A stretch of DNA of 64,000 nucleotides from Sphaerosporella brunnea. Lineage: Eukaryota > Ascomycota > Pezizomycetes > Pezizales > Pyronemataceae. The notes under the pieces are model-generated. The model saw nothing but the letters and a program-made list of their open reading frames with translations. It was not told the DNA's origin and ran no database searches. Where the stretch lies: contig VXIS01000109.1 of the NCBI GenBank assembly GCA_008704415.1, positions 1-64,000 on the forward strand, given 5' to 3'. Shown in pieces: positions 23,690 to 33,536 of the stretch (position 1 is the stretch's first letter; each line of letters begins with the position of its first letter). The position numbers and the translations under genes were made by a program.

Positions 23690-24882
23690 GGTGATTGCTG
23701 CTTTGTTTCTTTTTTTCTTTTTTTTTGATGAAGAGGAATACCAGATAGAGTAATGGTGGAGCGTTTGCCTTTTTGCTGTATATACATAGAATGATTATGA
23801 TTGATGATTTACCACTGGCCTGGATCCCGTGTTGTGGCGTGGCTTGCTGTGAGTAATCAATGGCCATGGGGGTGGAGGGATTTATATATTGTAATATATG
23901 TTGTATATAGAGGCGGCCAAGGCCTCGGGGTTGCTTTCAAAATGGGAATCGTATTCAAGCGTGTCATTACTTGTCTCGATGGCGTAGAGCTAATTTTTTG
24001 TTTTAATCAGCCGCGTCCGGGTCACGATGCCTTCACGCCTTTTTTATGCTGAGTTTATTGGTGATGTTGCAGCTATTTTGAGGGTTGACGGTGATGATGG
24101 TGAGGGGTGATATTTATTCGTGCCGGCTCACGGCGGAGTACATAGCGTAACAAAAAAACTCGGTGATAGTGCGTGCTATGTAACTGATTCATCTAAATTA
24201 CGCGGTGCTACCGCAATTCTTACAAATCGAATGGGTACATATATACTACTCAAGTACTTAGGTAAATAATATATATCGAAGAACCGCAAATATCACGAAA
24301 TCGGGGGCTTTTTTTTATGAGTTCCAAGGTAACTCTGTGATTCTAGATAGATCGCACTCTTCCTGTTACGGAGTTGCTGGGAGTTGCTTTGAGAGGCATA
24401 ATTGGTTGAAGAGGGTTTCGCTGTGCTCGGGGCGTTGTGCCGCCTTGATGTGGGGCGACGGCAATGCGTCTCTCAGACTGAATGCGCATTGGTTTAGGGG
24501 TTTTAGCACTACAGCGCTCGTTTTTTGTTACAGTTGGTTGGGGGAGTTGTTGTCTTTGAACGGTTGTTGTTATCCAGATCACGTCCTGAGTGAGGATATG
24601 CATGTATTATGTAATCATGGGGAATCATGGGCTTGTATTTCCTATGTAACAGATCCGGGGGATAGGTCGTCCATCTCGTTTTGACTGGGAGTTGGGTTTT
24701 GAAGTGGATGTTGCTTTGCATGAGGACGTGCTCAGTTATGTACCATGTCACCTCCACCATACCAACTCAATCCTACCTCTAGGTACCCGTTTTTGAGTCA
24801 CATCACATGAAAAAAAAACCCCTCTTCAAGCGAAAAGAAAAGACAAAGTAACAGAAAAAAGGAAAAAGGAAAAAACAACCGC
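23690..24882. other. intergenic, convergent 3' regions (right arm)
   Basis: The mirror of 6202-7397, AT-rich, with poly-T near 23706-23725 next to the GGT stop. No gene or structured element is supported. Confidence 0.5.
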
Positions 24883-25387
24883 TCACGCCTCCTTCTCTTC
24901 CTCCTTCTCCTCCTCCGCCTCCTCCCCCTTCTCGTCGTCATCGGCCATATAGGCCTCGTCGTCCTTGTTCTCCGCCACCTTCTCCATCTCAGCCTCAGCC
25001 TGGTACTTGAACAATTTCCAGGCATTGATCTGCCTGACCACCTCCCACTGAGCCCGCCACAAAAGACGGGCCTTTGGGTCGGCCGGGACTCTGGGTACGC
25101 CGTCTGTAAAGTAAGCATTAGCAAATCAAAAAAACCAAACCAGATAATTTACATTTAACGGGGAAAGGTACAACAACAAACTATGTGTACTCACAAAAGT
25201 CGCCTGGCTGGTCAGCCATGGCCACGATGGCCTTCCTCCTGATCTTCTTGATGCCGCTTTCGGTGCGGCGGGTTTTTGGGCGCGAGTGCCACGCGCCGCG
25301 GGCCTTGAGCTTTTGCTGGCGCTGGTGCTCGGCCCAAGCGCGGGCGTGGGCTTGGTGGTTCTCGTAGAACGTCGAGAGGAAAAGCAT
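24883..25387 (-). CDS. small protein with basic N-terminus and acidic tail (137 aa)
   Basis: The mirror of 5697-6201. Exon 1 is 25195-25387, the intron is 25104-25194 and exon 2 is 24883-25103. The protein starts MLFLSTFYENHQAHARAWAE. It is strongly basic to about residue 60, then has a YGVPRVPADPKARLLWRAQW segment, and ends in ~40 residues of Glu/Asp/Lys. The family is not recognised. It is read identically in both arms, which supports the sequence. Confidence 0.7.
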
Positions 25388-26146
25388 TGTTGTGAGGGAG
25401 CTTGAGGTGGATGTGGTCGATGATAGGAAAAGAGAGGTGTTGATCCTAAGAGGCGCTTTTGTAGGGGTGATTGGCAGCTGCTATTCATGCTGGTGCTGCT
25501 GGTGCTGGTGTTGCTATTCAGTCTGGTTGTTTTGTTCTGTTCCCCATTGACGCTGGGCGGCTGAACATGAGATGTCACTCGGCCAAATCAATTGTTTTGC
25601 TTTTTCAATGTCAGCCAGATCCTTCAAGCATTGATTACTTAGAATTGCCAGATGTTCAAGAGGAACGACCCTCGCGACAAGCAAACACACTATGACGCCG
25701 ACTTTGTAACAAGCCGACCTCCTGTATACAGTATGCGTCGAAAACAAGCTCATTCTCACGCTTAAGTCACTCACTGCAGCAATCAGGTTCGGGATAGGGT
25801 AAGGGTTGTTATCAGCGCTGTCTAATAATTATCACGTACGAGTATAGAGTACACAACCCCCACAGGCGCATTAGCCCGTCTGCACCCCAGATTGGGCCAA
25901 TCTCAGGTGTAGGAAAAATCTCTCTCCCGCGTGCACGTGAAATGAGGTGATCTAGTTTTCAGCTGTACATTATATCGCAAATCGCAAGACGTACGGGATT
26001 CGCATCCTCCCCATTCCCACAACATCTATAAGCCCGCGTCCCTTTTGCGAAAGATAAATTGAAACGACTGGTTCCGACAACCACCCCCCCCCCCCCCACA
26101 TCGCATCACAGCTTTTTGGTTCGGTTCGATTCAGACAAAATTAAGG
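25388..26146. promoter_or_regulatory. divergent intergenic region (right arm)
   Basis: The shared upstream region of the small acidic protein and the BTB gene. It contains a run of about 14 C at 26084-26097, which the left arm replaces with a short GT-rich stretch. No gene was found. Confidence 0.5.
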
Positions 26147-27086
26147 ATGTCGTTCGCCAGGTGGGTTTCGTTTACTTTGGGTATGCGGTTGTCGTAGTAT
26201 TGGGGGAGTTGGAGTTGGTTGGTTTACATGCCATGTCCATAGCTTCCTCTCCTCGCCTACGCTGAGAGTCCGTATCTGTCCTCCCCACCCGGAAGCCGAA
26301 GAGAAACTCTACACTGTCCACCGCTCGCTCCTCAAAGCGCACACAAACCTCCTCAACGGCGTCAAGCCGCGAGAAACATCTCTGACACTCGGGCCGACCA
26401 CATCTCCGGCCGCCTTCGAGGCGGTGCTAGAATTCCTGTACACGCACAGCTACGCACTGCCAGCAGAGTATGAAGCCGCCAACGGCCACGGCGGGAAGGA
26501 AACCCCATCCCCGATCCTTGCGGCCGCAATGCAGGGCGCAATCGGCGTGTGGGGCAAGCCCGCCGCTATCCACGACCACCACTCCGCCAGCCGCAACATC
26601 TCCAGCTACCAGAGCGAGCTTTTCCCAGACTTGAGGAACGGATACAGCACGCTTGCCGTCGAGGCGGAGGGCCAGGCCGCGGCGTCGTCGCCGTCGCCGC
26701 TGCCGCCGCTGTCGCCTACGTTCTCGAGCCACGAGCCTGTGCTCGCCGAGAAACCTGCGCTCGTGTTGAAGCGCTCCACCCCCACCAGCCGCCTGGCCGC
26801 CCACCTGGACGTGTACGCGCTGGCCCGCCTCTACGCCGTCGGCAAGCTCATCTCGGTTTCGCTGGCGAACATCAAGCAGGAGGTGGTGGCCAGCCCGGAG
26901 ATACTGCACGAGCTGGTGCGGGTGGTTTACGGCACCAAGCACAAGAACGAGGAGCTGCGAGCGTTTGTGGTTGGGATCGTGCAGGAGCACTGGGAGCGGC
27001 TGAAGAAGGAGAAGGTGATTGAGGTGCTGCTCAAGGAGGGCGGCGAGTTCGTGCTCGATGTTTTCTCCAAGATTCGTGGGTTTTGA
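26147..27086 (+). CDS. BTB/POZ domain protein (285 aa)
   Basis: BTB folds mediate dimerisation or binding to CUL3 ubiquitin ligases; no partner domain is seen here. The short exon 1 (26147-26160) encodes MSFA plus two bases. An 82-nt intron (26161-26242) follows, and exon 2 is 26243-27086. The join restores MSFASFLSSPTLRVRI. The BTB core at about residues 10-80 has VRI...EEKLYTVHRSLLKAHT, then FEAVLEFLYTHSYALP. A Ser/Pro linker follows at about 120-165, then a C-terminal helical part (LDVYALARLYAVGKLISVSLANIK), as in the fungal BTB proteins that carry a BACK-like tail. The stop is followed at once by poly-T tracts whose lengths differ between the arms. Confidence 0.85.
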
Positions 27087-28192
27087 GCCGAGTTTTTTTT
27101 TTTTTTTGTTGTTGTGTAGCTGTCTTTTTTTTTTTCTTTGTTTTTTTTTTTTCGTTTTTGATCGCGATTTTGGGGTTTGCTGGGAGTTTGTGCGATGGTT
27201 AGTTTGAAAAATTGGAACACTGACACTGATGCTGTGGGCCCCCCGTCACTGTGCATACCCGTCCAAAGCTCATGCACGCCCCAAACTAGAGTGTTGCTAT
27301 GTATCGTGATTTTGGCGCGGTGTTTACCTTACCCCTCACTAGCGATTTTTCCCCAGTCAGTTTAGTGCGCTGTTAACTACCACCGTCAGATCATGGAAAC
27401 ACACTCGCAACAAACGAACGCCGTTCTACCTCTGCGCCGGCGTCTCGCTAAATAGCGCACAAGGCTAGGCTCTCGCACCAGCAAAACCAAAATCTCAAAA
27501 CCCCGTCAGCCTCACCCCCCCCCCTCCAAAAAAAACCGACGAGAAACCCCCAAAGCTTAGTATCAGAGCCAGCGAGCTCCAGGCTGCGATCCACGAAAGA
27601 AAGAAACCCCATATCGCCAACGACCGCCGCCGCCGTTTAAAAAAAAAAAAAGGCCAAGTCGATGTGTAGTTACTATCTATATCTAGTGTGTTGTTTGCAG
27701 CCCTACCTGCCCTGCCCTACTCGGATATCGTCGCGAGGTTGAAGTGCCCCCCACTGCCGGCGGTTTGACGCTGTCGTTCGTGAGGATATTACTCCTGCCG
27801 GGTCTTGCGGTGGCTGGTCAGAGGGCTAGAGATGTAGTTTTCTGTATGAGACCTGTGCAGTGCACGATCGTCACGTCAGCCCAACCTCGGGCCGCTAGTG
27901 AGCACGACAGCCTTCACATCGCCGAATTCCAACTTCCAACCCAAAATGCAGAAGGTTCACTAGCACTCACTCGGCAATCATGCGGATGTAGGTTATCACT
28001 ATTCCCCTGCTCCAGTTTCGATTGCATCAAACGCATCGTATGGTATCGTATGGTATCATACACCTCCCTCCCAGCAAATACAGTAACATCGCGCCAGTAT
28101 TTCGGCGCATGCCTCACAAAAGGCACAAACTAACAAAAGCACCCCACAAAAGGCAAGCAAGCACGGAGTACATATAACAATGCAAAACACCG
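27087..28192. other. intergenic between convergent genes (right arm)
   Basis: The mirror of 2926-4008. It holds poly-T tracts of 10-15 nt at 27090-27155, poly-C near 27517 and poly-A near 27640. No gene was found. Confidence 0.6.
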
Positions 28193-29833
28193 CTACCTTC
28201 CCCACCTGGCGACAAACGCCCTCTTCCCCCCACCAACCACATCACCGTGCTCCCTCTCAACCTCATCAACCCTGCCCACAAGGCCGCCCATAACCCCGCC
28301 AACCTCTCTAACGCCCCTCTCCACCTCCATAGCGCCGCCTCTAACCTCGTCCCTGAGCACAACCATAATGCCCTCTCCCCTCTGTGCGAGCTCAAACTCA
28401 TTTCCGCTCCAGAGACTCTCTCTGAGGACTCTCGCAACCCGAGCCGCCTCGCTTCTCGCCTCCTCCCAGTTATCAAAGCTCAGATCGCCGATAGCATCTA
28501 TACGGGCGGCAGCCGCAGAGATCTGTCGCCCAAGGAAAGCCGTTGTGATGACCGGCGCGGCGGAGGGGGAAGAGGCTGATGGCAATGAAATTCCCAGATG
28601 CGACAGCAGGGCCAACTCCGGAAAATGCGACTTCGAGAAGTCGACTGCTTTTCCCCGTCTGCGCAGGGGGGTAAGGAACGGGATTCGGCCCAGTTTTGTG
28701 GCGGGGGCGTCGGCGAAGCGGACGGGGCTGCCGAGGCGTTTCTGGCCCTGGGGATGGTGGGAGGGGGGAGTAACGGGTCTTCCCTTCTCCTTCTCCTCGG
28801 CCGGAGGGCTGCCGGCTTCGCGGTCGAAGGTGGCGATCAGCGTCATCACGGCGCCATCACGGTCGTAGCAGCTGGTAAGAAGCGATTGCACAGCTTCCAG
28901 GCGTTTTCGGAGATGCGAAAGTACATCTACAATGTACTCACCCCCTAGCGCCCAATTCTCGCCGTTAGCACTGCCGCGTTTCCGCGCAGCTGCTAGCAGC
29001 GGAGATAGGAACTCGTTGTACGCGGTGCCTCGAGCAACCGCGGGGATTTCTTTGTAGAGTCCATCGATCTCCTTCTGCAGCTCCTCCTGCTCCGCAGTCA
29101 CATTCGGTCCCGGGCGGGAATAGGAAAGAAAGACCCTCTCAAGCCGTTTCCTAACCGCCTTCGTCTCCAACGATGCCAGCCTCGCCACCAGCGCCTCAAC
29201 ATTCTTGTGTTCATTCTCGGCGACGGAAGAAGCCGGGGCAACAACCAACTCCCCAGCCAACCGTTCCAGCCTCGAAAGCACTCTATCATCGCTCTCGAGC
29301 GCGCGTTCCACCTCCTCGATATCCTGTTCCGCCGACGCAACAGTCTCGTGTAGATCTTTGACCTCCTCCCTCATAATCCCCAGCAAATCGTCTCGCGCAG
29401 CAACAGCCTCATCCCGCTCCGCATGCCACTTCCGCTTCCGTGCCGCTTCAAGCTTCTTTTTCCGCTCGCGCTCGGCCCGCCGACGGCTCCGCTGTGCCGC
29501 GAGTGTGGCCGCCTGTGCTCGAAGCTGCTCCGTCTGCTGCTCCAGCAACGCGCTGGACGCGTTGATTTCGTCGATGCGGGAGCGGAGGTGTGCCTCGGAA
29601 TCTGGCGGCTCGAAGTGGGAAGGCGGGACCCGTTTTAGGCCGCCAGTTTTCTGGAGGTGCGTGTGGATGTTGTGTTCCTCGAGGGAAAGCAGCGTGGAGG
29701 GTTTTAGGTAGGTCTCGACCCAGTCGGTGACTGGGGCGGCGGTCTTTGGTGTGGTAAACGCCCACGATATGTCGTCCGAGCTCAGGGAGCTGGAGTGCGT
29801 GCTAAGGACCGAGAGGAGGTGGGATTCGGCCAT
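28193..29833 (-). CDS. fungal coiled-coil protein of unknown function (546 aa)
   Basis: A single exon starting at ATG 29833-29831. The N-terminus reads SSDDISWAFTTPKTAAP and VTDWVETYLKPSTLLSLEE, a compact motif before the coiled coil, and looks like the authentic version of the gene. A long charged coiled coil follows at about residues 85-200 with a basic RRRAERERKKK core. A second helical part with a predicted hinge lies around 290-330, a Pro-rich, lysine-containing linker around 340-400, and helices to the end. The architecture resembles cytoskeletal or kinetochore-associated coiled-coil proteins, but no diagnostic motif was found, so I name no function. It converges with the BTB gene and is head to tail with ATG17. 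Confidence 0.8.
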   Translation of the reverse strand: MAESHLLSVLSTHSSSLSSDDISWAFTTPKTAAPVTDWVETYLKPSTLLSLEEHNIHTHLQKTGGLKRVPPSHFEPPDSEAHLRSRIDEINASSALLEQQTEQLRAQAATLAAQRSRRRAERERKKKLEAARKRKWHAERDEAVAARDDLLGIMREEVKDLHETVASAEQDIEEVERALESDDRVLSRLERLAGELVVAPASSVAENEHKNVEALVARLASLETKAVRKRLERVFLSYSRPGPNVTAEQEELQKEIDGLYKEIPAVARGTAYNEFLSPLLAAARKRGSANGENWALGGEYIVDVLSHLRKRLEAVQSLLTSCYDRDGAVMTLIATFDREAGSPPAEEKEKGRPVTPPSHHPQGQKRLGSPVRFADAPATKLGRIPFLTPLRRRGKAVDFSKSHFPELALLSHLGISLPSASSPSAAPVITTAFLGRQISAAAARIDAIGDLSFDNWEEARSEAARVARVLRESLWSGNEFELAQRGEGIMVVLRDEVRGGAMEVERGVREVGGVMGGLVGRVDEVEREHGDVVGGGKRAFVARWGR

Positions 29834-30118
29834 GTTGGAGGGGTGATTCGTTGTTGGTAGGTGGGCTGCACGGGCGTTGGTGTTGCTGTCAGGGGTTCGG
29901 GTAGGGCTTGGCAGCCCTACGTATTTGCCCTATCCTGGGGTAACAGGGGGTACCTGTGGTCACGTGTCTTATACGCATGTCTTCAATTCCATGGCCAAAT
30001 ACGTGCTACACAACACACAAAAGAAGCCGCTACCCCCAATAACGCCAGCCCATGAATCAACACAATCACTCCGTCCTCATCCCAGACTTACAGTCCACAC
30101 GTACCGCCGGTAGGTTTT

Positions 30119-32017
30119 CTACACCTTACCCGGCGGTAACGGGATCCTCTTACGCACTGCCCGCTCGATCACGTCCTTTCCCAGCTTCGGTAGCACCGAG
30201 CCGCCTTGGAGATCTTGTTCCATTACCCAGCGTACTGGAGGATCGTTCACGCCCTGCCACAGGTCCGCGGGTAAGAACTCGCCGTAGTCCTCCTTGAAGG
30301 CTTCGCGGCATTGTAAGTCCTCTGCGTGGTATTAGTCGTGGCTATTCAGATGGATGCAAGCAGGAACCCGCCTTCGTAAATAGCTTTCAGCTTCTTCTGG
30401 GCCTCCTTCACGACCGCATCCATGTGTACGGCCACACCTTTCCGTCTGCCCACCTCAATAATCATAGCATCATACGCGCTCACAAAGCCCTCATAAAACT
30501 CTCCGAGACGCCAGAGCTCTTCGAGGCGCTGCTGCATATCGTCTTTGAGTTCTGCCTGACGGGCTTCAAACTCTTTTAGACCGTCCATGCAGATGCCGAG
30601 CTCGGTTTGGAACTCGTCGAAAGCTGCAAACACCGCAATGGTATCGCGCTCCAGCAGGCGCACATCGTCAATCGCCGACGAAATGTTGGTGTAAATAGTT
30701 TCCATCTCGGCCAATCGCTCCTTAATCTCCGAGACCACGTCGTCCACTTCGGGTGCATCCCGTCGGAGTACTGCCACCAAATCTGGATCGACGGGTGTGC
30801 CGGATTCCGCCGCTCTTAGTGCTTCCGAGCAGCGGTCGTAGTGTTGAGTCAAACTCTCAAGAAGTGACGCCATAGCCTCGGTGTGTTCTTCCAGGGCGTG
30901 AAGCGGGGCATGCAGGGGCTCCAAGTGTGGGGTAGGATCCGCCAACGACTTGAGCGACGAAGATAGGGACAGCAAGGATTCGTCAAACATGTTGATTGAG
31001 GAGCTCAGGGCATCATGAGATTCCTGTGACGGAGGAAGCATAGGCCGTCAGCACGATAACGGCGACCACCATGATTCGCCAACAAACCTGCACGTAGTCT
31101 ATCGAATGTCGCAATCTCGTCTTGAGATCCTCTATTCCCTCATCCTCAACAAAATCATGCAGCGTGCGCATCCTCGTCGTGCTGGTGCTGCTTTCGCTGC
31201 CGTCATAGTCGCTCTCGCCGCCACCGCCATAATTTGCTTCTTCGCCGTGCAGGGCGTTGTTGTATGGCTGTTGGCGGTGTTTGCGCTTGGATCTGCCCAG
31301 CAGTGGCCGCCCCTCGGGCTCGGAAGCAGTAAACGCCGGGTCGACGACCGAATTGCGCAGGAGCGCCAGCGTTTGGTTCAGCCGGGTATCGGCGGCGTCG
31401 AGATCGATCAGCGTTTTCTGGCCGCGAGCACGCAAGAAGTGTTAGCATTTATATCATCGGCTCCCCAACCCTTTCATCTCACGCACTCTCCCCTAGTACT
31501 GCAGCATGCCGTGCAGCCCACACGTCGTATTCATCCAAACCCCCTTTTTCGTCCCCTCTCCCTCTCCCTCTCCCTCTCCCTCTCCCTCTCCCTCTCCCGC
31601 TCCCTCTCCCTCTCCCGCGTGGCCAACGCAGTTCCACTGTCCCTATCGCGCCGGGAAAACACGGGATGAAAGCACAGGCTGCCAGGCAATCAAGCGCAAA
31701 CGTACCTCAAACTCCGTCCTGGCGGCATCCTTGGTTGTGTGTACCATCCGGTTCACCTGGTCGGCAATCTTGAGCTGATCCTGCAGTGACGTGCGCAGGA
31801 ACACGCATCGCGCGGACACAATGGAAGCTTCCTGCAGCGCTTGTCGCGCGTTGTCCACCAGTTGATGTGCGCGCGTGCACAGAGTGATGGACGATAGCGA
31901 CCGCTTCGCATTCAAGAACCAGTTTGTCAAGTCCTCGGTGGAAAACTCCAAGATGTGAGCGCTGGTGGGGTACTGCTGCTCGAAAGTTTGGGGGGTAGCT
32001 GCGCGAGGCGGTGACAT
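30119..32017 (-). CDS. ATG17: ATG17, autophagy scaffold protein
   Basis: ATG17 organises the ATG1 kinase complex at the phagophore assembly site. Exon 1 is 31706-32017 (104 codons). A 288-nt intron (31418-31705; GTACGT, TGCTAAC, CCAG) follows, then exon 2 at 31088-31417, an intron at 31024-31087 and exon 3 at about 30368-31023. Exon 4 ends at the TAG at 30119-30121. Recognisable family parts are LVDNARQALQEASIVSARCVFLR in exon 1, the long helical crescent with LLSLSSSLKSLADPTPHLE in exon 3, and the C-terminal signature REAFKEDYGEFLPADLW. The last intron has a good donor, branch (GACTAAT) and acceptor but is one base out of phase. A single-base error in GGCGGGTT, or another splice site, is likely. 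Exons 1 and most of 2 lie outside the palindrome. Confidence 0.9.
31553..31616. repeat. CCCTCT hexamer microsatellite inside ATG17 intron 1
   Basis: About ten copies of TCCCTC-type hexamers lie inside the 288-nt first intron. This makes the intron roughly five times longer than the other introns in the window and gives it a polypurine run on the transcribed strand. Confidence 0.85.
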
Positions 32018-33536
32018 GGCGGTTGGTGGGAGAAGGAAAGCTTCGGATAGCTTCGGATAGCTTTCCTTTTTTTTTTTTTGAATTTTTTTGAATTTTTTTG
32101 AATTTTTACTCAGCCTCTCCTTGCTGTTCTATCGCATGCGCGGGCTTTGAAGCGTTGAATATTGAATGGGGGCGGGTAGAGTGATTCGTGTCAAAGCCAA
32201 ATGGCTAAGCCACATGCAGACAGAATCATCGCCATCACTCGCACCGGTAGATCTAGCCTCTCTCGGGTGGCAGGCGTCTCCTGCGGTGCAGGCATCCTGT
32301 CTCCCTTTGAAGAACGAAATCATGAAAACATCATGCCACGGATACCTCTTAATATACCTAGCCTGCAATGCGGTGCAGCAATCAGCGAGTTATATATATA
32401 TATATGGACTCTGGTGGAACCGTGTTTGGCTGACTTCGCAGTATTTGTTTTGTGCCTTCTTCCCTGGTGATGTCGCAATCCACCTCAAAATGGTGAACCA
32501 CCTCCACCACCACCACCACCACAACAACAACAGCAACAACAACAACAACAACCACAACAACAACCCTGACAAGAAGAAGAAGAAGAAAAAAGTAAGGTGC
32601 AATGTTTTGGCCTCCAAACATGGCCAATTCCAGCCCAAAATTGCAAACCGCTCCCTCTAGTCCGGCTGGCGGATCGTGACCACGGCGATCGTCGTCGTCG
32701 TGGGCCACCCGGTCCCTTGGTGCTGGTGATTGGCCTTGTCGTGAGCAGACAGCACGGCACGGCCTGGCTTTATCTACTCTAACTTTGCTCTTTTTCTCCT
32801 CCTGCTCGGAGTCTCGGCCGGAGGATAAGGTCTTCTGGAATTTGAATTTTCCATGTCACCATACCCCAGGCCTACTGTCGACATCGGAAGGCGTCCGTGA
32901 GGATATATACAAGCGGCCTGGAGCCCATGATCGATATCCAGCCTCATTCAAGCCATCATCATCATCACCTGTCTCATCCATCCCCCCCACCCCCCCCCCA
33001 AAAAAAAAACGCCGGCCAAACCCAAAAGACCGTTTCGACGCGGCACACTACTGCATCCAGCAAAGGCTCATCACCGCATTATTCTTACGTAGATCTGCAG
33101 TTCAGCTATTGTCGCCGTTGGTTGTGTTGCATCGTCCATCACGCCCCTCCACTAGTAAAGGCAGCAACTGCCGTACGACACTTAGTCTTACATACTTCAT
33201 TCATACACTCGGTCGAATCTCGTCGAGCTTCTTGCTTCTCACCAGCGAAGAGCCGTGCACTATCGTCGAACGCGCCGATAAACGATAAACGATAATCGTC
33301 CATGCCACGATAAGAATCTCTCGACCCTGGCGAATCTGCTTTGCAGCTGAAGATTGAGTTTCCCAACGAGGTGTTTTCGCGGAATACAATTGCTTTTGCG
33401 GATCTCCCCCTATCCAGTCCCGTTCGCAGAAACACGCAGCAACCCCAGAACCGGCTGTTTTTTTTGCTTCAGCTCGTCAGGCAGCAGAAACCCCCGCACG
33501 TGCGCGTGACATCCCGGCTACTCTTCCTAACTAATT
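32018..33536. promoter_or_regulatory. divergent promoter region, ATG17 and sconB
   Basis: About 1.5 kb lies between two divergently transcribed genes. It contains two direct GCTTCGGATA copies (32040-32060), three copies of a TTTTTTTGAA unit (about 32070-32108), a TA run at 32390-32404, a CCA/CAA trinucleotide tract (about 32495-32572) and poly-C/poly-A near 32985-33008. Long frames here follow the trinucleotide tracts and I do not call them as genes. Confidence 0.5.
32495..32572. repeat. CCA/CAA trinucleotide repeat tract
   Basis: CCACCACCA is followed by CAACAACAA-type triplets with few interruptions. It lies in the ATG17/sconB intergenic region and is not supported as coding. Confidence 0.8.

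Larger units (their letters stand above)
1..31101. repeat. 31-kb near-perfect palindrome (inverted repeat, no spacer)
   Basis: The left arm (1-15542) is the reverse complement of the right arm (15544-31101). The fold is at base 15543: the five bases AATGT before it are mirrored by ACATT after it, and the match continues outward through six genes and all intergenic sequence. Paired positions sum to 31086 near the centre (for example 14739 with 16347) and to about 31083-31118 further out because of indels. Base 1 pairs with 31101, inside ATG17. Differences are mainly one-base indels and homopolymer length changes, densest in 1-1250. A fold-back read or assembly artefact at a contig end is the likeliest explanation; a real inverted duplication is the alternative. 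Confidence 0.97.

Noticed and set aside
27744..28133. 129-codon frame between convergent genes (mirrored at 2985-3374)
   Set aside because: Located in 3' flanks, without a recognisable domain or a convincing start context.
1..31101. Palindrome as a natural telomeric hairpin or viral terminal repeat
   Set aside because: The axis falls in an ordinary gene promoter, with no telomere repeats or viral genes nearby, and the arms differ by read-type errors.
31549..31620. CCCTCT array considered as a CRISPR or telomere repeat
   Set aside because: It has no spacers and is not a TTAGGG-type telomere; it is a microsatellite inside an intron.
32485..33290. Long frames upstream of sconB with poly-His, poly-Asn or poly-Val
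   Set aside because: They are translations of CCA/CAA trinucleotide tracts and poly-A/poly-C runs in a promoter region.
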